Shown here one piece after another: positions 51,041 through 63,900 of a stretch of DNA of 64,000 nt. The notes under the pieces are model-generated. The model was not told the origin of the DNA and ran no database searches. It was given only the letters and a program-made list of their open reading frames with translations. A program made the translations under genes and the position numbers. Location: assembly GCA_963853835.1 (NCBI GenBank), contig OY970835.1, forward strand, positions 9,601,501-9,665,500, written 5' to 3'. Position 1 is the first letter of the stretch; every line of letters starts with the position of its first letter. This DNA comes from Calendula officinalis (lineage: Eukaryota; Streptophyta; Magnoliopsida; Asterales; Asteraceae).

Positions 51041-51140
51041 TCTATCTCTACTATCTATAATGTATTTAGGAATTTCCTTAAATAGAATGCTGAAAATTCA
51101 GCCAAATACTTTCCTTTTTTTATCTTTAATTGGATTTAAA

Positions 51141-51226
51141 AAATAACTCGCAGACAAGATTCGAACGCGGGAACAGCCAGCTATAGAGGAAGAACGATAA
51201 CCAACTGAGCTACAAGGTGTTACGAT
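51141..51226 (-). repeat. tRNA-like / SINE-head sequence
   Basis: The minus strand has a box A-like TAGCTCAGTTGGT and a box B-like CGTTCGAATC about 45 bases further on, the internal pol III promoter of tRNAs and tRNA-derived SINEs. The D and acceptor stems do not pair well, so it is not a functional tRNA. No clear SINE body or 3' tail was delimited. Confidence 0.4.
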
Positions 51227-51546
51227 TACTGTCACCTAACCAATAAACATAATATCACTACACTCTCCTTACTAGCCTCTAGGTCTTCCCGTCGATTCAA
51301 TTGCCCTTCTCGATTCCTCAAACCTCCTCAATTCCTTCAACCTCGGTTATATGAACTACTACAAAATTACTACAGCCCTCAACATCGATCACTGTATCAT
51401 CAACGTCGCCATTGTCTCTCCGGCAATTAATTTTTAGATATCCTCCCCTCGATTCTTATCACTCTTGTAATCGACAATACTCTTCTTCTTTCCCCAAATT
51501 TTAGGGTTCCAATTAATGGAAGTGTGACTTATTTTTCATTGTGCAG

Positions 51547-51643
51547 ATCGAGTCTTCCATCTTCGGCTCAGGATACCACGTATACCAGAGAGCTACGAGC
51601 TTTTGTCGACGTCGCCAAGCCGGCTTGGCATCTTTGCATTGAC
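51547..51643 (+). pseudogene. Exon-like fragment 1 in Helitron (SAL1-like?)
   Basis: Between a TTTTCATTGTGCAG acceptor and a GTAAGT donor; open as SSLPSSAQDTTYTREL, then RAFVDVAKPAWHLCID. The spacing of Y-T-R-E-L, V-D-V, A and L-C-x-D resembles the N-terminus of plant SAL1-type 3'(2'),5'-bisphosphate nucleotidases (YxKELxxAxDVVxxACxLCxD, from memory). This is a tentative match; the piece would be a captured first exon. Confidence 0.35.
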
Positions 51644-52254
51644 GTAAGTTTCATCTTATGACATTTCTCAATTTTCCATATTGCATTTAACCCACGTCCT
51701 TAGTTTTAGATTATCATGTGGTACTCCCTCAGATTTTGCCAGGTTATCCTTCTCTGTCCTTCTCTCAATTCCATTAGCCAAGTCGTTTCGCAGGTCGTCA
51801 TTTTTTGAAGGTTTGTAAATGTATAAAAAGTACAACTTTGATGTAATTTTCAGTGAAAATTTATTGAAATCGGCTTTAGTGAAATTGTAAAAATACCGGG
51901 TGCCAGTATCCAAACATGTAAGATTTGAAGAAAATTAAAGTTTATTTACAATTTATATAGACATTGTATTACTGAATATTTTTTTTTTTACTTTTTGGTT
52001 CTTGATTTGTTGAGTTCTTCTTGAAAAGGTATAACTTTAATTTATTAATGTATTACACTTCGTTCTTCATATTAGTCGTGATTTTTCTTTTGATGATAAT
52101 GAAAATTGATCTTAAGCTGATTATGCCCCAGAATTATATCTGCAAGAGATGGAAATAGGCCATTAACAGGGGGATTGGTATTGAATCTTAAAAATGATGT
52201 TTTGGATTGAAGTAATGTTGTTTTTACTGATAATTTGGGGTGGGGAATAAGTAG

Positions 52255-52356
52255 GAAATTTAGGATCAGTGCAAGAGTTCAAAATGAAAATGATGGAATG
52301 AGAATTGAAGAAGAAAAAAGTGAAGCTTTTTGTGGTGAAAGATCAAAGAGGAGAGT
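52255..52356 (+). pseudogene. Exon-like fragment 2 in Helitron
   Basis: Flanked by AG (AATAAGTAG) and GTAAGTCC; open as KFRISARVQNENDGMRIEEE followed by KSEAFCGERSKRRV. Ser/Arg-rich, then acidic, as in organelle-targeted N-termini. Source gene not recognised. Confidence 0.35.
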
Positions 52357-52483
52357 GTAAGTCCCGTTTTCATGTTTTGTTTGTCTTCTATAATGTATTT
52401 AAATTTATATATTAATTTTTTTTTTTTTTTGATATGGGGATACACCTATTATCTATAACCCAAAGAATTTTCCCCAACACAGT

Positions 52484-52581
52484 TGCACTATTGCGTTCCC
52501 TCCCTTCAGGCTCTACCAATACCTAGCAGTGCAACACCATTTGCTCGGTGGTTCGTTTCTGAGAGTTATTGATTGTGCTCA
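52484..52581 (+). pseudogene. Exon-like fragment 3 in Helitron
   Basis: Preceded by CAACACAG and followed by GTAAGTAG; open as CTIAFPPFRLYQYLAVQ, then HHLLGGSFLRVIDCA. Source gene not recognised. Confidence 0.3.
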
Positions 52582-52811
52582 GTAAGTAGTGTTAATTTGT
52601 TTGATGATTTCGGTTTTTAGGTATAGTAACATGATGATACAATGATTATGTTATTTGATTGATTAATTTCATGTGTAGTTGTAACTAGAATTGGATTTCG
52701 ACCAGTTTATAATTGAAGATGTAAAGTAATACATAATTCATTTCCAAACTACCGTTTTCTTTCTACTTTTAAACGTTTAATTACACAATTTTTTAACATT
52801 ATGTGATGCAG

Positions 52812-52901
52812 ACTTTCTATAAAAGAGATATTTTTGATCAACTATTTTGGAGTTCCAAAACCTCTAACTGTTGATCAACACCTCCATTTGGGAATGGAAT
52901 T
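52812..52901 (+). pseudogene. Exon-like fragment 4 in Helitron
   Basis: Preceded by GTGATGCAG and followed by GTAAGTTGG; open as LSIKEIFLINYFGVPKPLTV, then DQHLHLGME. Source gene not recognised. Confidence 0.3.
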
Positions 52902-53310
52902 GTAAGTTGGGATTTAGGAGCTACAAAAAGTTTATATAAATTTAATGAAATGTAAACTGGCACGACCATACACATACAAGACACAAGTTCTAATTCATAA
53001 ACATAATTGTTAATTGTAAAAAATTATAATATTATATGTTTAAAGTAACGAATATGATACAAACAACTGAAACCTACTCTGATTACTATTTTGGTTCCAA
53101 TCAGGTCTATACCTGACTTGCTCGAACCAAACCGGAACCGTATTCCTTAATCAGTTCGGTTCTTGGGTCTAGAAGTCCTTTGAAATCACGTCGTGGGTAT
53201 TTCGGGTCCGGGTCCATCTAGGTCAATTATGTATCCGATCGCATCCGAATTACCCACTACTAGAATCACTACCGCCGCCGCATCAATATCGCCAACGCAA
53301 TATATAGTTC

Positions 53311-53349
53311 CAGGGTACCCACCGCCGCATTGCGCGGGTACCCTGCTAG
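53311..53349 (+). other. Helitron 3' terminus (hairpin + CTAG)
   Basis: A 10-bp perfect stem with a GC-rich 15-base loop, followed directly by CTAG; the next base is T. This is the replication terminator of Helitrons. It stands out as a GC-rich spot in an AT-rich region. Confidence 0.8.
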
Positions 53350-55153
53350 TATAATAATAAAACAAGCTTTTGAAGTGGCCATGTGGCACCCCTTAGAAGC
53401 CTACATGACACGTGGCAAGCTTTGGTGATTTCCAGATTTAAAAAAAAAAAAAAAACAAATCAAATTGTTTAGTAAATCCGGCAACTAATTAAAGGGATCA
53501 TAATTATCTTTTTAATAAATCCGGCAATAATTAAGGGGTCCATATATAGCGCTTAAGTTCAAAAACAATATCCTTTAATTAAGGATCCATATATTTCGCT
53601 TAATTTCAAAAACAAAAACCTGTATCTACCTATTTACCGAAAATAAAGCATTGTTTTAAACAATTAAATACATTTTATTAACTCTGCCTTTAAACCATAA
53701 TAAATCCGCCAAAATCTGTAAAATTGTTTTTCTTATTGATTCCCGCCCATAAACAATTTGCATAGTTAATTCACACATCTTCATACCCTGCAAGGATAAA
53801 AAACATTCTGCATAAACCGTAATTTAGTATCCATAAATTTTTTAAACTAAATAAAAGAAAATAATACTTTTTATTTTCCTTATTTTTTAACGTACTAAAA
53901 TTAACATAATCAAATTTATAAATTTCCTGAATTAACTATATGATTCTGTGAATAAAAAACATTTTCATAAATAAAAAAAAAACAATTCTATTTTAAATAC
54001 TAAATCCGGCAATAAGATGTGTACCATAAATATGGTACAATTTCAAAAACAAAATCCTTTAATTAAGGATTATTTTAATTTTCTTTTTTAAATCAATTAT
54101 ATTATATAGTTGTATATATACCTACTTACCGAAAATAAAGCATGATTTTAAACGTTTTCATACCTTTTATTTAAGCGCTATTTATTTCTCAAAATAAATC
54201 CGCAATATTCCACAAAAATGTTGTTATTGATTCCATCAAATTGTTAAATACCCTGCAAGGATCAAATAAATTTTTAAATTCAGGAAATTAAATAAATAGT
54301 TATGTGAATAAAGCAGCCTTTTATTTAAATTTAAAATAAATTAATTCATTTTATTGGTTGGAAAAAATACTGCAATAAAAGGTGACTATAAATACCCTAA
54401 ATAAAATTTATTTTGAAAAACATAATCCTTTAATCAAAATAATACGTTTGACTTCCAATCTTTTGGAATTAGCTAAAATTAAGATGGTCAACTGCTTAAA
54501 TTTCGTAAATCAACACATATGGTTTTGTGTTTAAAATATACCATTACCAAATTTATAAAATCTCTACAAAATTTAAAGGGATAAACACTATAAACAATTT
54601 AAACCATCCCCGAATTTTAAGCAATAGATTACCATGATTGTAGAGACCCCAATCCTATTTAAACCCACTATACCTTAGGCATTCTATTTCGAAATTAACA
54701 ATTCTCAGTTTTGTGGGTTACATCTTCACGAATTTGACAGGTATGTTTGAATCCTTACTCATTCAAGTTTTAAAGTTTTAATATGTTTAAGATGTTTGAA
54801 TTCTCAGTTTTGTGGGTTTCGTTTAAGATGTTTGCATCAACACATCTTAATACTTTTATGTGTTATGAAACTGACTTATAATACAATCTGATTTATAAAA
54901 ATCAGCCCCGCTTAAATCTTCTGCTTAAATTGATTTTAATAGAAGTAGTAATAATTAGACTGACAATTTAGTACAAATTTTAATTAGTTTGACAATTTTT
55001 TTACAAACGGAATTAAACATGACAATTTTGAACAAACTGTTAATATTAACTGACTGTTAGTACAATTTTAAAACAACTATTATAGTAACCTTTTTAAATT
55101 TCAATTATACAATGATATATAGTTATTTAATCTCATTAAATCTTTCAATGTAG
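53350..55153. other. AT-rich region upstream of the RPA-like gene
   Basis: No coding exon was identified. It contains an imperfect direct duplication with an offset of about 490 bp (TACCGAAAATAAAGCAT at about 53634 and 54124; AAATCCGGCAA several times). Near 54640-54738 a possible 5' UTR exon ends in TTTGACAG before GTATGT. No ATG leads in frame into the first recognised exon. Confidence 0.4.
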
Positions 55154-57841
55154 ACTTTATCAGCGTTGGGACTTACTATGAAACGTCAAGGTTATTTATT
55201 GACGCTGAAGTTGATGAAATTAAGGATTTTAAAGCCAAGTAAGATGTTCGGTCACATTAAAATTATAACCTATGTTAATGAATTGTTCATGCTAATTATG
55301 TTCAATTGTTGTTTAACAGAATGATAGCTAAATATGGACTGCAGAGCCCCACAATTACGTATAGGAAAGTGCATACGAAAACGTACTCTTTGAATGATGA
55401 TTTTGTGAAAAATCATGAATGTGTTAACATTGCTGACATTTTGGTCCCTTGTGAGGTAATTGTTATCCTAAACTACGTTTTTTCAACCTTTTTTTAATAA
55501 TTATGCACTACATATTATAAACAGTTAAATATAATGAATACTACAGCATGTTGGAATTTAAAGCTATATAATAATATTGTATACTTCAGCGTAGAAATTT
55601 ATAATGAGAATAATTAAAAAAATTAGTTAATAATTTTGTATACTTTAATATCGTGTGACTGCAGTAATATCTAATTTAAACAGTAAATAAATTATAAATA
55701 TGGTCATTCTTACTATCAATTATAATTTATAGTTTATTAAGGTATTTACAATTAAAAAGTTAATAAATATAAATACACACAAACTGTTACAGAATTTTTT
55801 ATTACTATTACTACAATTTCAATAATTTGTCTATAAATATTTTAAAAATAAAATAAATATTACATCAATTTTAACAAACTGTTTCATTTATTTTATAAAA
55901 TACTATTGTACCAAAATTAAATAAATTTATTTTTTTAATAGAATTAGTTTGAATTATCCTAAACTACGTTTTCTGAACCTTTTTTTTAAAAATTATGTTA
56001 TTCATATTATAAACACTGACATAGAATGAATACTACAGCATGTTGGAATTTAAAGCTATATAATGATATTGTATACTTTTTCTTGAAATTTATAATGTAA
56101 ACAGTAGATAGTTAGTTAATAATTTTGTATACTTTAATATTGGGTGACTACAGTAATATCTAATTTAAACACTAAATAAATTATTAATATTGTATTACTT
56201 ACTATCAATTATAATTTATAGAATAATAAGGTATTAAAAATTAAAAAGTTAATAAATATAAATACACATAAACTGTGGCAGATTTTTTTATAACTTTTAC
56301 TACAGTTTCAATAATTGGTCTATAAATATTTTAAAAATAAATTATATATTACAGTATTTAACAAACTGTTTCATTTATTTTATAAAATACTATTGTACCA
56401 AAATTAAATACATTAATTTTTTTAAGTAAATTTATATAGGTGGTAAAGGAATGTGCGTGAACAATATATTTTTTATAATCTGATAATACTACAGTAACTT
56501 ATATTACAGTAACAAATCTATTACATAATTAGTTACATTATTTTTTATAAGCCTATTTTACCTAAATGGTAACAAATTTTTAGTTATGTTTTATATTTCA
56601 GTAACAAAATATAGCATAAACAAAAAACATTAATTTTTTTACATACTATTGTACCAAAATGCTAACACGTTTTAGCATTGTAACAGGCTAAGCAAGTAAT
56701 CATCGTTGCTACTGTCATTGGTTTTTTCAAAGCTGATAAAGATACAAAGTTTTTCTACAATGCGTGTGGCCATTGTCGTAAGGGTTGTGTGAAAATAAAT
56801 TTAATAACTGATAATGATGATGTGACTGATGGTCATGACTCAACTGAAATGTATGAATGCAAAAATGAGAACTGTAAAAGTAAAATAAAATCTATTGGCC
56901 CAAGGTAAACATGTGTTTTTTGGTAAATAATATTGTTGTATTTTTCAGTAAAATTTATATTCACACATCTTACTTTTTATTTATAGGTATAGGATCCCTC
57001 TTTGTGTAAGGGACAGTACTGGATCTATCACCATAACATTGTTTGATGGCCGTACATACAACTTTGTGGGAAAGATAGCAAAATATTTTGTTGATAGAAG
57101 TACTAAGGTGATAGAAAGCAATGTTAATTATACTTTATTAATTATGTATAACTTACTAATCCATTAAGTCACTAATAAATATTACATGATACAGATGGGT
57201 GTTGGTCTAGAAGTATTTCCGGAGGAGTTGAATGTAATCAAAGATCGGAAAATAGCTTTCAAAGTTACAATCGGGAAATTCAACGTTGACAAGGGAAATA
57301 ATTTGTATTCCATATCTCAACTAACTGAAGATGTAGGGATTATATCTGAGTTGGAAAAAAAATTAGATGTTCAACAGGTGAGTACAATATTGTATAATCT
57401 GATTTAATATCATCTATATTATATAATATTTTAGATAAATTGCTAATTTCATCCATTATCAGATTGAGAAATCAGAATCCTTTTGTGATGGTCCAACAGC
57501 TCAATCCTTGGATCGATCAAACTTTGTTAAGGTAAAACATTTTAAAATATTTTTTGGAAAATATAATATTGATTATGTGTTTAAATTTGTAATTTAAATA
57601 TGAATTGCAGGATGGATTTTCTGAAACCGGTGACAACATAACACCGTTAGCTGTCGATACATCAACAGCAACGAGTCCGATTAAGAAACTCACCCCACCA
57701 TCAATTTTGAAAAGGAAATTAGTAGATTTGTATGAAGAAGGTGATGATGGACACGGTTCATGCTCAAAGGACAAGAAAATTGACAACGGAGTTGATAAAG
57801 AACATTGTGAAGAACTATTGATACCAAAAGTCGAGAAGTGA
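55154..57841 (+). CDS. RPA70-like ssDNA-binding protein gene (5' end not found)
   Basis: Seven exons that join in one open frame: 55154-55238, 55320-55455, 56687-56904, 56987-57107, 57195-57377, 57463-57531 and 57611-57841, each with AG/GT borders; about 346 codons to TGA. The first exons carry an OB-fold-like stretch (ETSRLFIDAEVDEIKDF). Exons 3-4 encode the Replication factor A C-terminal domain with a zinc ribbon (FYNACGHCRKGC ... MYECKNENC) and IPLCVRDSTGSITITLFDGR. The last exon is charged (LKRKLVDLYEE). Plant Helitrons often carry such a gene to bind single-stranded DNA during rolling-circle transposition. The N-terminal OB fold and start codon are missing or unrecognised. Confidence 0.75.
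55463..56430 (+). repeat. Tandem duplication of about 490 bp inside an intron
   Basis: 55463-55945 and 55953-56430 are imperfect copies (TTATCCTAAACTACGTTTT, TACTACAGCATGTTGGAATT, ACCAAAATTAAATA in the same order). They enlarge intron 2 of the RPA-like gene to 1.2 kb. Confidence 0.8.
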
Positions 57842-60800
57842 TGAACTGTTCGTTTCGTGGTGCATTATTGGTTGATTCGAAAACAATAATTAGACTTTTT
57901 ATCCGTTTTTATTCATTTTTTTTTACTTTCGTAAGACATGGTTTTATTTTCGGGGATGTTTTTATATTCGTTCACAATTTTTTCAGTATGGTAATACTGA
58001 TTGTTTTCCAGTTATCATGTTTTATTTTACATTCATGTCCTATTTTATTTTATTTAGAATATTCATCAACTCATTTAAATAATGTGAATTCTCACATTAT
58101 GATTAGTAGTTACTGATATTATGAAAGTACTAATTGGTTTTTGAGTTCTTAACACTCATATGTAAGTTATAGTAATTAGATTATCAATAAATTCTAAGTA
58201 GACTATTACATCTCAAAATGAAATCGGTGTCTGAAAATGCCTAATACCGGTTTTAATGCTGTGTGAGGAAAGGCCATCTAAGTTGACAAAAATATAAAAA
58301 TTTATAATTGAAAACATATATCGAAAATTATTCTCATTACTAACTTCTAAAAATATACCAAGCCTGTATATGGAAATTCGTATTAATTAACATAGAAAAT
58401 TTTATATTTTTTTAATTTTATAAAAAAATCCGAATTAATTATTGAAAAAAAAATAGACGTTTTTGTATAAGAGAACAATGTCAAATGGTAATTGGTATGT
58501 GTACATTCATGGTTCAATTATCAATCAGCAATAAATATAAATTAAAATTTTTATGTATTCCCATAATTATTTAGTCGGTTAGTAGGATAGCATTTACAAA
58601 AAAAATCACACATCCCGTCAAAACACAATAACTTAATTATAATATTTTATTCATCTAAAACCTGTATATGGTAATTATAACCATTTACAAAATTATTTAT
58701 TGCTAAAATAATTACGGGCTGAACTATATATCGAAAATTATTCTCATTACTAACTTCTAAAAATATACCAAGCCTGTATATGGAAATTCGTTATAATTAA
58801 CATAGAAAGTTTTATATTTTTTTAATTTTATAAAAAAATCCGAACTAATTATTGAAACAAATCTCTAAATTTTAGAAGATAATTATAATATAATCCATTT
58901 TTAAATTATTCCATATATATCAGCTAAATTATGGGTATATGCTGGTAACTCACATATCAAAATGTATTATATATATATCCGGCATAACACAAGAGAATAA
59001 TATAAGTTCGTTTAATTTATATCAAGGTTTCTGCAATTAACACCTCTGTCCGATTTTTCGTCTAATGCAAAATACAATATCAACTGCTACTTAACGAGGC
59101 AAAAGGTACTTACTAGGAAGCTGTGACGTAGACATCATTGACGGATCTTGCGCTGAATATCACCAATTTGTTAGGTATTATATAAATTAACCAATTTAAC
59201 ATGGGCTCCAATCAAAATTTGTTTTCTGCTACACAAATACAGCGAAATTATAAAAAATAAATTCGATAAACATTGTCAAAATCTTTTTAAAACTGGTGTT
59301 ATAAAGGAAAAACTGAATAACATATTTATGCATTATATTTATATATATATATTTTTTTTAATTTAAACTTAAAAACTTCAATATCATTACAGCATATAAT
59401 ATGGGCCTAAATTATTAAATTGAATTTTATAATTATCTAACATTTATATACAGATTTACTTGGCCCATTTATATATAATAGGCCCATAATTTTGAAAAAT
59501 ATTATCAATTTTGCCAGCTTACATTTTTTTTTATCAAAATTTTAGAATTTTTCAGCGCAACAACATGTACATATGTATTTAGGCCCATAAATTCGTTTGG
59601 CCAGGTTATTTTTTATGGTCTACAACAGTAACTTTACCATAATTTTTCTACTATTATGATCATATGTATTTAGGGGACAGTTGGACAGACTCAATAGTAC
59701 CGATTAAATTTTCATATTTTTAATCGATTATTTTATTTTTATAATTTATTGACCATAATATATGTTTATACAGACTATTCTATTAACGTACATATTTTTG
59801 TAGTGCATAAAAATTTGTGTTCTATTGTAGTAATTATTTTAAATTTCCTTTTGACCAAAAAAGTAAACCATTACTACTAAAAGAGCTTATAATTGAAGCA
59901 GTTGTTGACTTTTATGGTCAACTTTCATGCTGAATTGCAAATAACTATTTTATTTTTCTATCTATATACATAATACTGATTCACATTAGGGTTGAAAATA
60001 TATTAATACATACACCTTTTGGTCAATGAGTTTTTTATTAAATATAATTATCACAGATGAAATAAAATTATGCACAAAAAGGTTTGCTGTCATATGCGGA
60101 TTTAGACTTTTATTATAGTCAAAATAATCACACCTTTTACTATAGTCAATTTTCCAGAATTACATTAGTACTTTATTTTAGTCAAACTTTTATTTCAATT
60201 CTAAACATGTAATCTAGGGCAAGTTTAATTTACCATCTTAAAATAAGCAAGTATGATTTTTATAAACAATTTACCTTAACAGTTTTCTTCAATTCGCCAA
60301 ACTATCAGGAAGGATTGTTGCTATTTTCACGTTGTTTTACTCTAACTTCAATTTCAGTTTTACAATAACCGATCCTGCCAAAAAAAATTTACAGGTATTC
60401 GAAAATTAGAATAAAAACACCAAAAAATAATCCTAAAAATGGAATATTCTTACCCAATGTTTTTAATGTTGATAAGATGGCATCGGAGTCTTTAACCGTC
60501 TGCAGTGAGATAATCAATTATTTAGGTTATAAATATTATACGCCGGCGAAGGGCTGCAGCATCCTCGCACCGATTGAAATCCGATTAATACGTCTTCGGA
60601 TTTACTAACCGATTGTCTATAATCGTAGTTCAGGGCGGCGATCGGCGGTAGGTAATGGGAGAAATTGAAGCGGGATTCAGATAAAGTAAAACTATCTAGA
60701 ACTGACTTGATATGTTTGTCTTATCAAACGCAATTTCCAAATTATTAACCCTAATTTCAGTCCGAATTAAAGAGTCAACGTTTTTAAAAAAAATTAATAA

Positions 60801-60987
60801 AACAGTCAAAATATTAAATTATTTTCGGGAATACTATGTGTCTATATATATTCAGGTTATAACTTATATATTTTTTAAATAGTAACTTTTTTTTTAATTT
60901 ATTTATTCGTAGTTATTAAGTGAAAATATAAATGTTTATATTTTATTTTGACATTGTTTCTATATAATATGATAGCTTAATCACAAG
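57842..60987. other. Spacer between RPA-like and Rep/helicase genes
   Basis: AT-rich and noncoding except for a GC-richer patch at 60480-60660 (CGCCGGCG, GGCGGCGATCGGCGG), which may be promoter or 5' UTR DNA of the Rep/helicase gene. It includes the direct repeat at 58316-58857. A short frame at 57838-58116 is probably 3' UTR of the RPA-like gene. Confidence 0.45.
58316..58857. repeat. 132-bp direct repeat
   Basis: 58316-58447 and 58726-58857 are nearly identical (ATATATCGAAAATTATTCTC ... TTATTGAAA), separated by 278 bp. Confidence 0.85.
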
Positions 60988-63900
60988 ATGGATGTACAAG
61001 GAAGTAAAGACAGAGGAAAAGCTAGAAAAATATATTTGGATACTAAAAAATCAAAACAACTTTCATCTGGATCAAATACCGAACAAACTAATAATTATGG
61101 CGCTAAGGATAATGAACAACACGACGCAAAAGAGAGGAGGAAAATTCGAAAACTTTATTTGGATAATAAGAAGATAAAATATAGAGCTACAATGTCAAGC
61201 ATCCAAAGTCCATCAACTCCAAATTTTATTCAAAGTTACAGAAATGGTATAATTTATTCTTATTTCGATCATGTATTATATCATTAATTTTATATATACT
61301 TATATGTGTTGCTAGATGTTTTTTGCAGTTATCCCAAGTCATCCTCCTGGTTTTAGACCCTTAAATAATGAAATTAATATTTAAAATGGAAATAAAAATC
61401 AAAATCTCCATAAAAACACGTGTCATGGAATTACAGATATACCTTCAGCATCTTCATCAAAATATGTTAGAACACCATTTTCTAACATAACAAATGGTAA
61501 CCTCTTTAATTATATACGATTTATATTATAATTTTTTAATAATATACCTAATTTTTTCTATATGTGTAATGCAGTAATTTCAACCACTACACCTGGTTAT
61601 AACACAATATTAACATCATCATCTTCATCAGCAATTGGTAAAACTCCATTTTCTAACATTTCAAATGGTAATTTGTATTCATCGTATTATTCGAGTATTT
61701 AAATTTTATCTTAGTTAAAATAGCTATAATCTATTAATATTTGTTTACCTAAAGATTATAACTTATAATTTCTCACTTTGCAGTTACTACCTCATATAAC
61801 AACGGTAGTGTTAGAAAAAATTTATCACATGAGGGACTTCAATTTGATTCATCTAAAGGTCTTTATGCTACATATTCATCTACCGTTGTTAACAGTACAC
61901 CACCGTTGAAGTTATGTAGGGACAATCGTAAAGGAAAAAGAAAGGCTGGTCATAATATATCAGATATTCCTGTATTTAATTTGGATGTAGATCAAGATGA
62001 TATTACTGAAGACGTAATTCCAAATGATCAAGTAGGCTTATCAAAAGGTATACATTTATTACAATAAAATTTTCTACTTTTTAATATTATTCTTATTTTA
62101 AAAATCATCTTTTCAACTTAAAAATTTACGTTATAAAATATTTCATTTTAACAGATTATTTGGATCATGGTGATCAAAAATTTGTGTGTGGAATGTGTCA
62201 TGCAAAATTCTGGAAGGCTGAAGCAGATAGATGCAGACATAAAAATAAAAATAGTTATTCAATATGCTGTAATTATGGTAAAGTTGAGTTTCCTGATTTA
62301 AAAATTCCACCGCAAAGCTACCAAAATTTGTTCCGCGCAATGGATCCAAAGAGCAAATATTTCCTTAAGAACATACGTAAATTTAACTCAATGTTTGCAT
62401 TTACCTCTTTGACTGGACAAATTGATAACTCGATCAATAAAGGCAATGCAATATACTCATTCAGAATGAAGGGGAAAATGATCATAATATCGGAAGTCTT
62501 TTACCAACAGATGGAGTCAAACTCAAATTCTCACAACTATACATATATGATACAGATAATGAGAATTCAAACAGGCGGTCATGTGTCAGGTATATACAAT
62601 TAAGTAATTATTAGTATTATTATTATTAATTTATAGTTTTTACTTACATATTGTTTACATCAAACATTAAACTTATTTGTTATTACATATTTAGATCATC
62701 ATTATTGACTTGACTTCATATGTACTTGATATGAATACAGTTATTCAGCAAAGGATTCAGCAATGGAGCTATCTATAATTCAAGAAGTTAAACAGATGTT
62801 AGATGAAAAGAATATCTTAGTTAAGGTTTATAGGATGGTAAGAGAGACATTTAAATGTTACCCTGACTTATATCTGAAATTACGAATTATAGGGAACATA
62901 GTACAAGATGGAAGAACGTACAATTTACCGACCGCTTCCGAAGTGGCCGCCTTAATTGTAGGTGACATTGGTGATGCTAACAAAAGTTTGGACATTATTG
63001 TTCAGACAAAAGATGGTTCTCTTCAACGTGTCAACGAGACACATGCTTCTTATATTGCACTTCAATATCCACTAATACTTCTGTTTGGTGAAGATGGATA
63101 CAGAATAGACATTCCTCATAGACATGTTACTGATACGACAAAATTAACATGGGCTAAATGTACAATGCGTGAATGGTTCGCGTATAGAATTCAAGACCGC
63201 GATCACATTTTTTCATTAATTCTTAATTCAAAAAGATTGTTACTGCAATTTTTGGTTGATGGCCTTTCGATGATCGAAACAGAGAGATTAAATTACATAC
63301 GGGGTAAACAAGCTGATCTTAGGTGTGATACTTTCGAAAACATATTAAATGAAAACAACCAAGGTAATAAAAATATGGATAGCATCGGTAAACGTGTTAT
63401 ATTGCCTTCTTCTTTTACTGGTGGTGCACGCTATATGAGGCAAAATTATTTCGATGCCATGGCCATCTGTAGCTGGTATGGGTATCCTGATTTTTTCATA
63501 ACGGTAACATGCAACCCTAAGTGGCCAGAAGTTAAGAGATTTCTTAAGAACACAACACTACGTCCAGAAGACAGGCCTGATATACTATGTAGATTATTTA
63601 AAATCAAGCTTGATGCCTTAATTAAAGATATAAAAGAGAAGGAATGTTTTGGAAAGACTCAAGCTGGTACGCTATTGTTTAATTATCTTTATTTTTTAAT
63701 ATTTAAGACTTTTGTAATTCACCTTATAATTTTTGTAATAATGGTATTATGTTTATAATGCAGTTGTGTATACAATCGAGTTTCAAAAACGTGGATTGCC
63801 TCATAGTCATATATGTGTTTTTTACATTCTGATGCAAAGCTTCATATAGTTGAAAATATTGATCCTTTCATTTCAGCAGAGATTCCTAATCTTCATGATG

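Larger units (their letters stand above)
51041..53349 (+). mobile_element. Non-autonomous Helitron (2.3 kb)
   Basis: Starts TCTATCTCTACTATCTATAA after a host A and ends in a hairpin plus CTAG before a host T, the Helitron pattern (5'-TC, 3'-CTRR, insertion between A and T). The terminal hairpin has 10-bp arms at 53311-53320 and 53336-53345 (CAGGGTACCC / GGGTACCCTG). No Rep/helicase is present. Cargo: a tRNA-like segment and four exon-like pieces with consistent plus-strand splice signals. Confidence 0.78.

Noticed and set aside
51141..51226. Functional tRNA gene
   Set aside because: Box A and box B are present, but acceptor and D stems fail to pair and the anticodon arm is not normal.
57838..58116. 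Small Phe-rich forward ORF after the RPA-like gene
   Set aside because: Overlaps the stop of the RPA-like gene in another frame and looks like T-rich 3' UTR.
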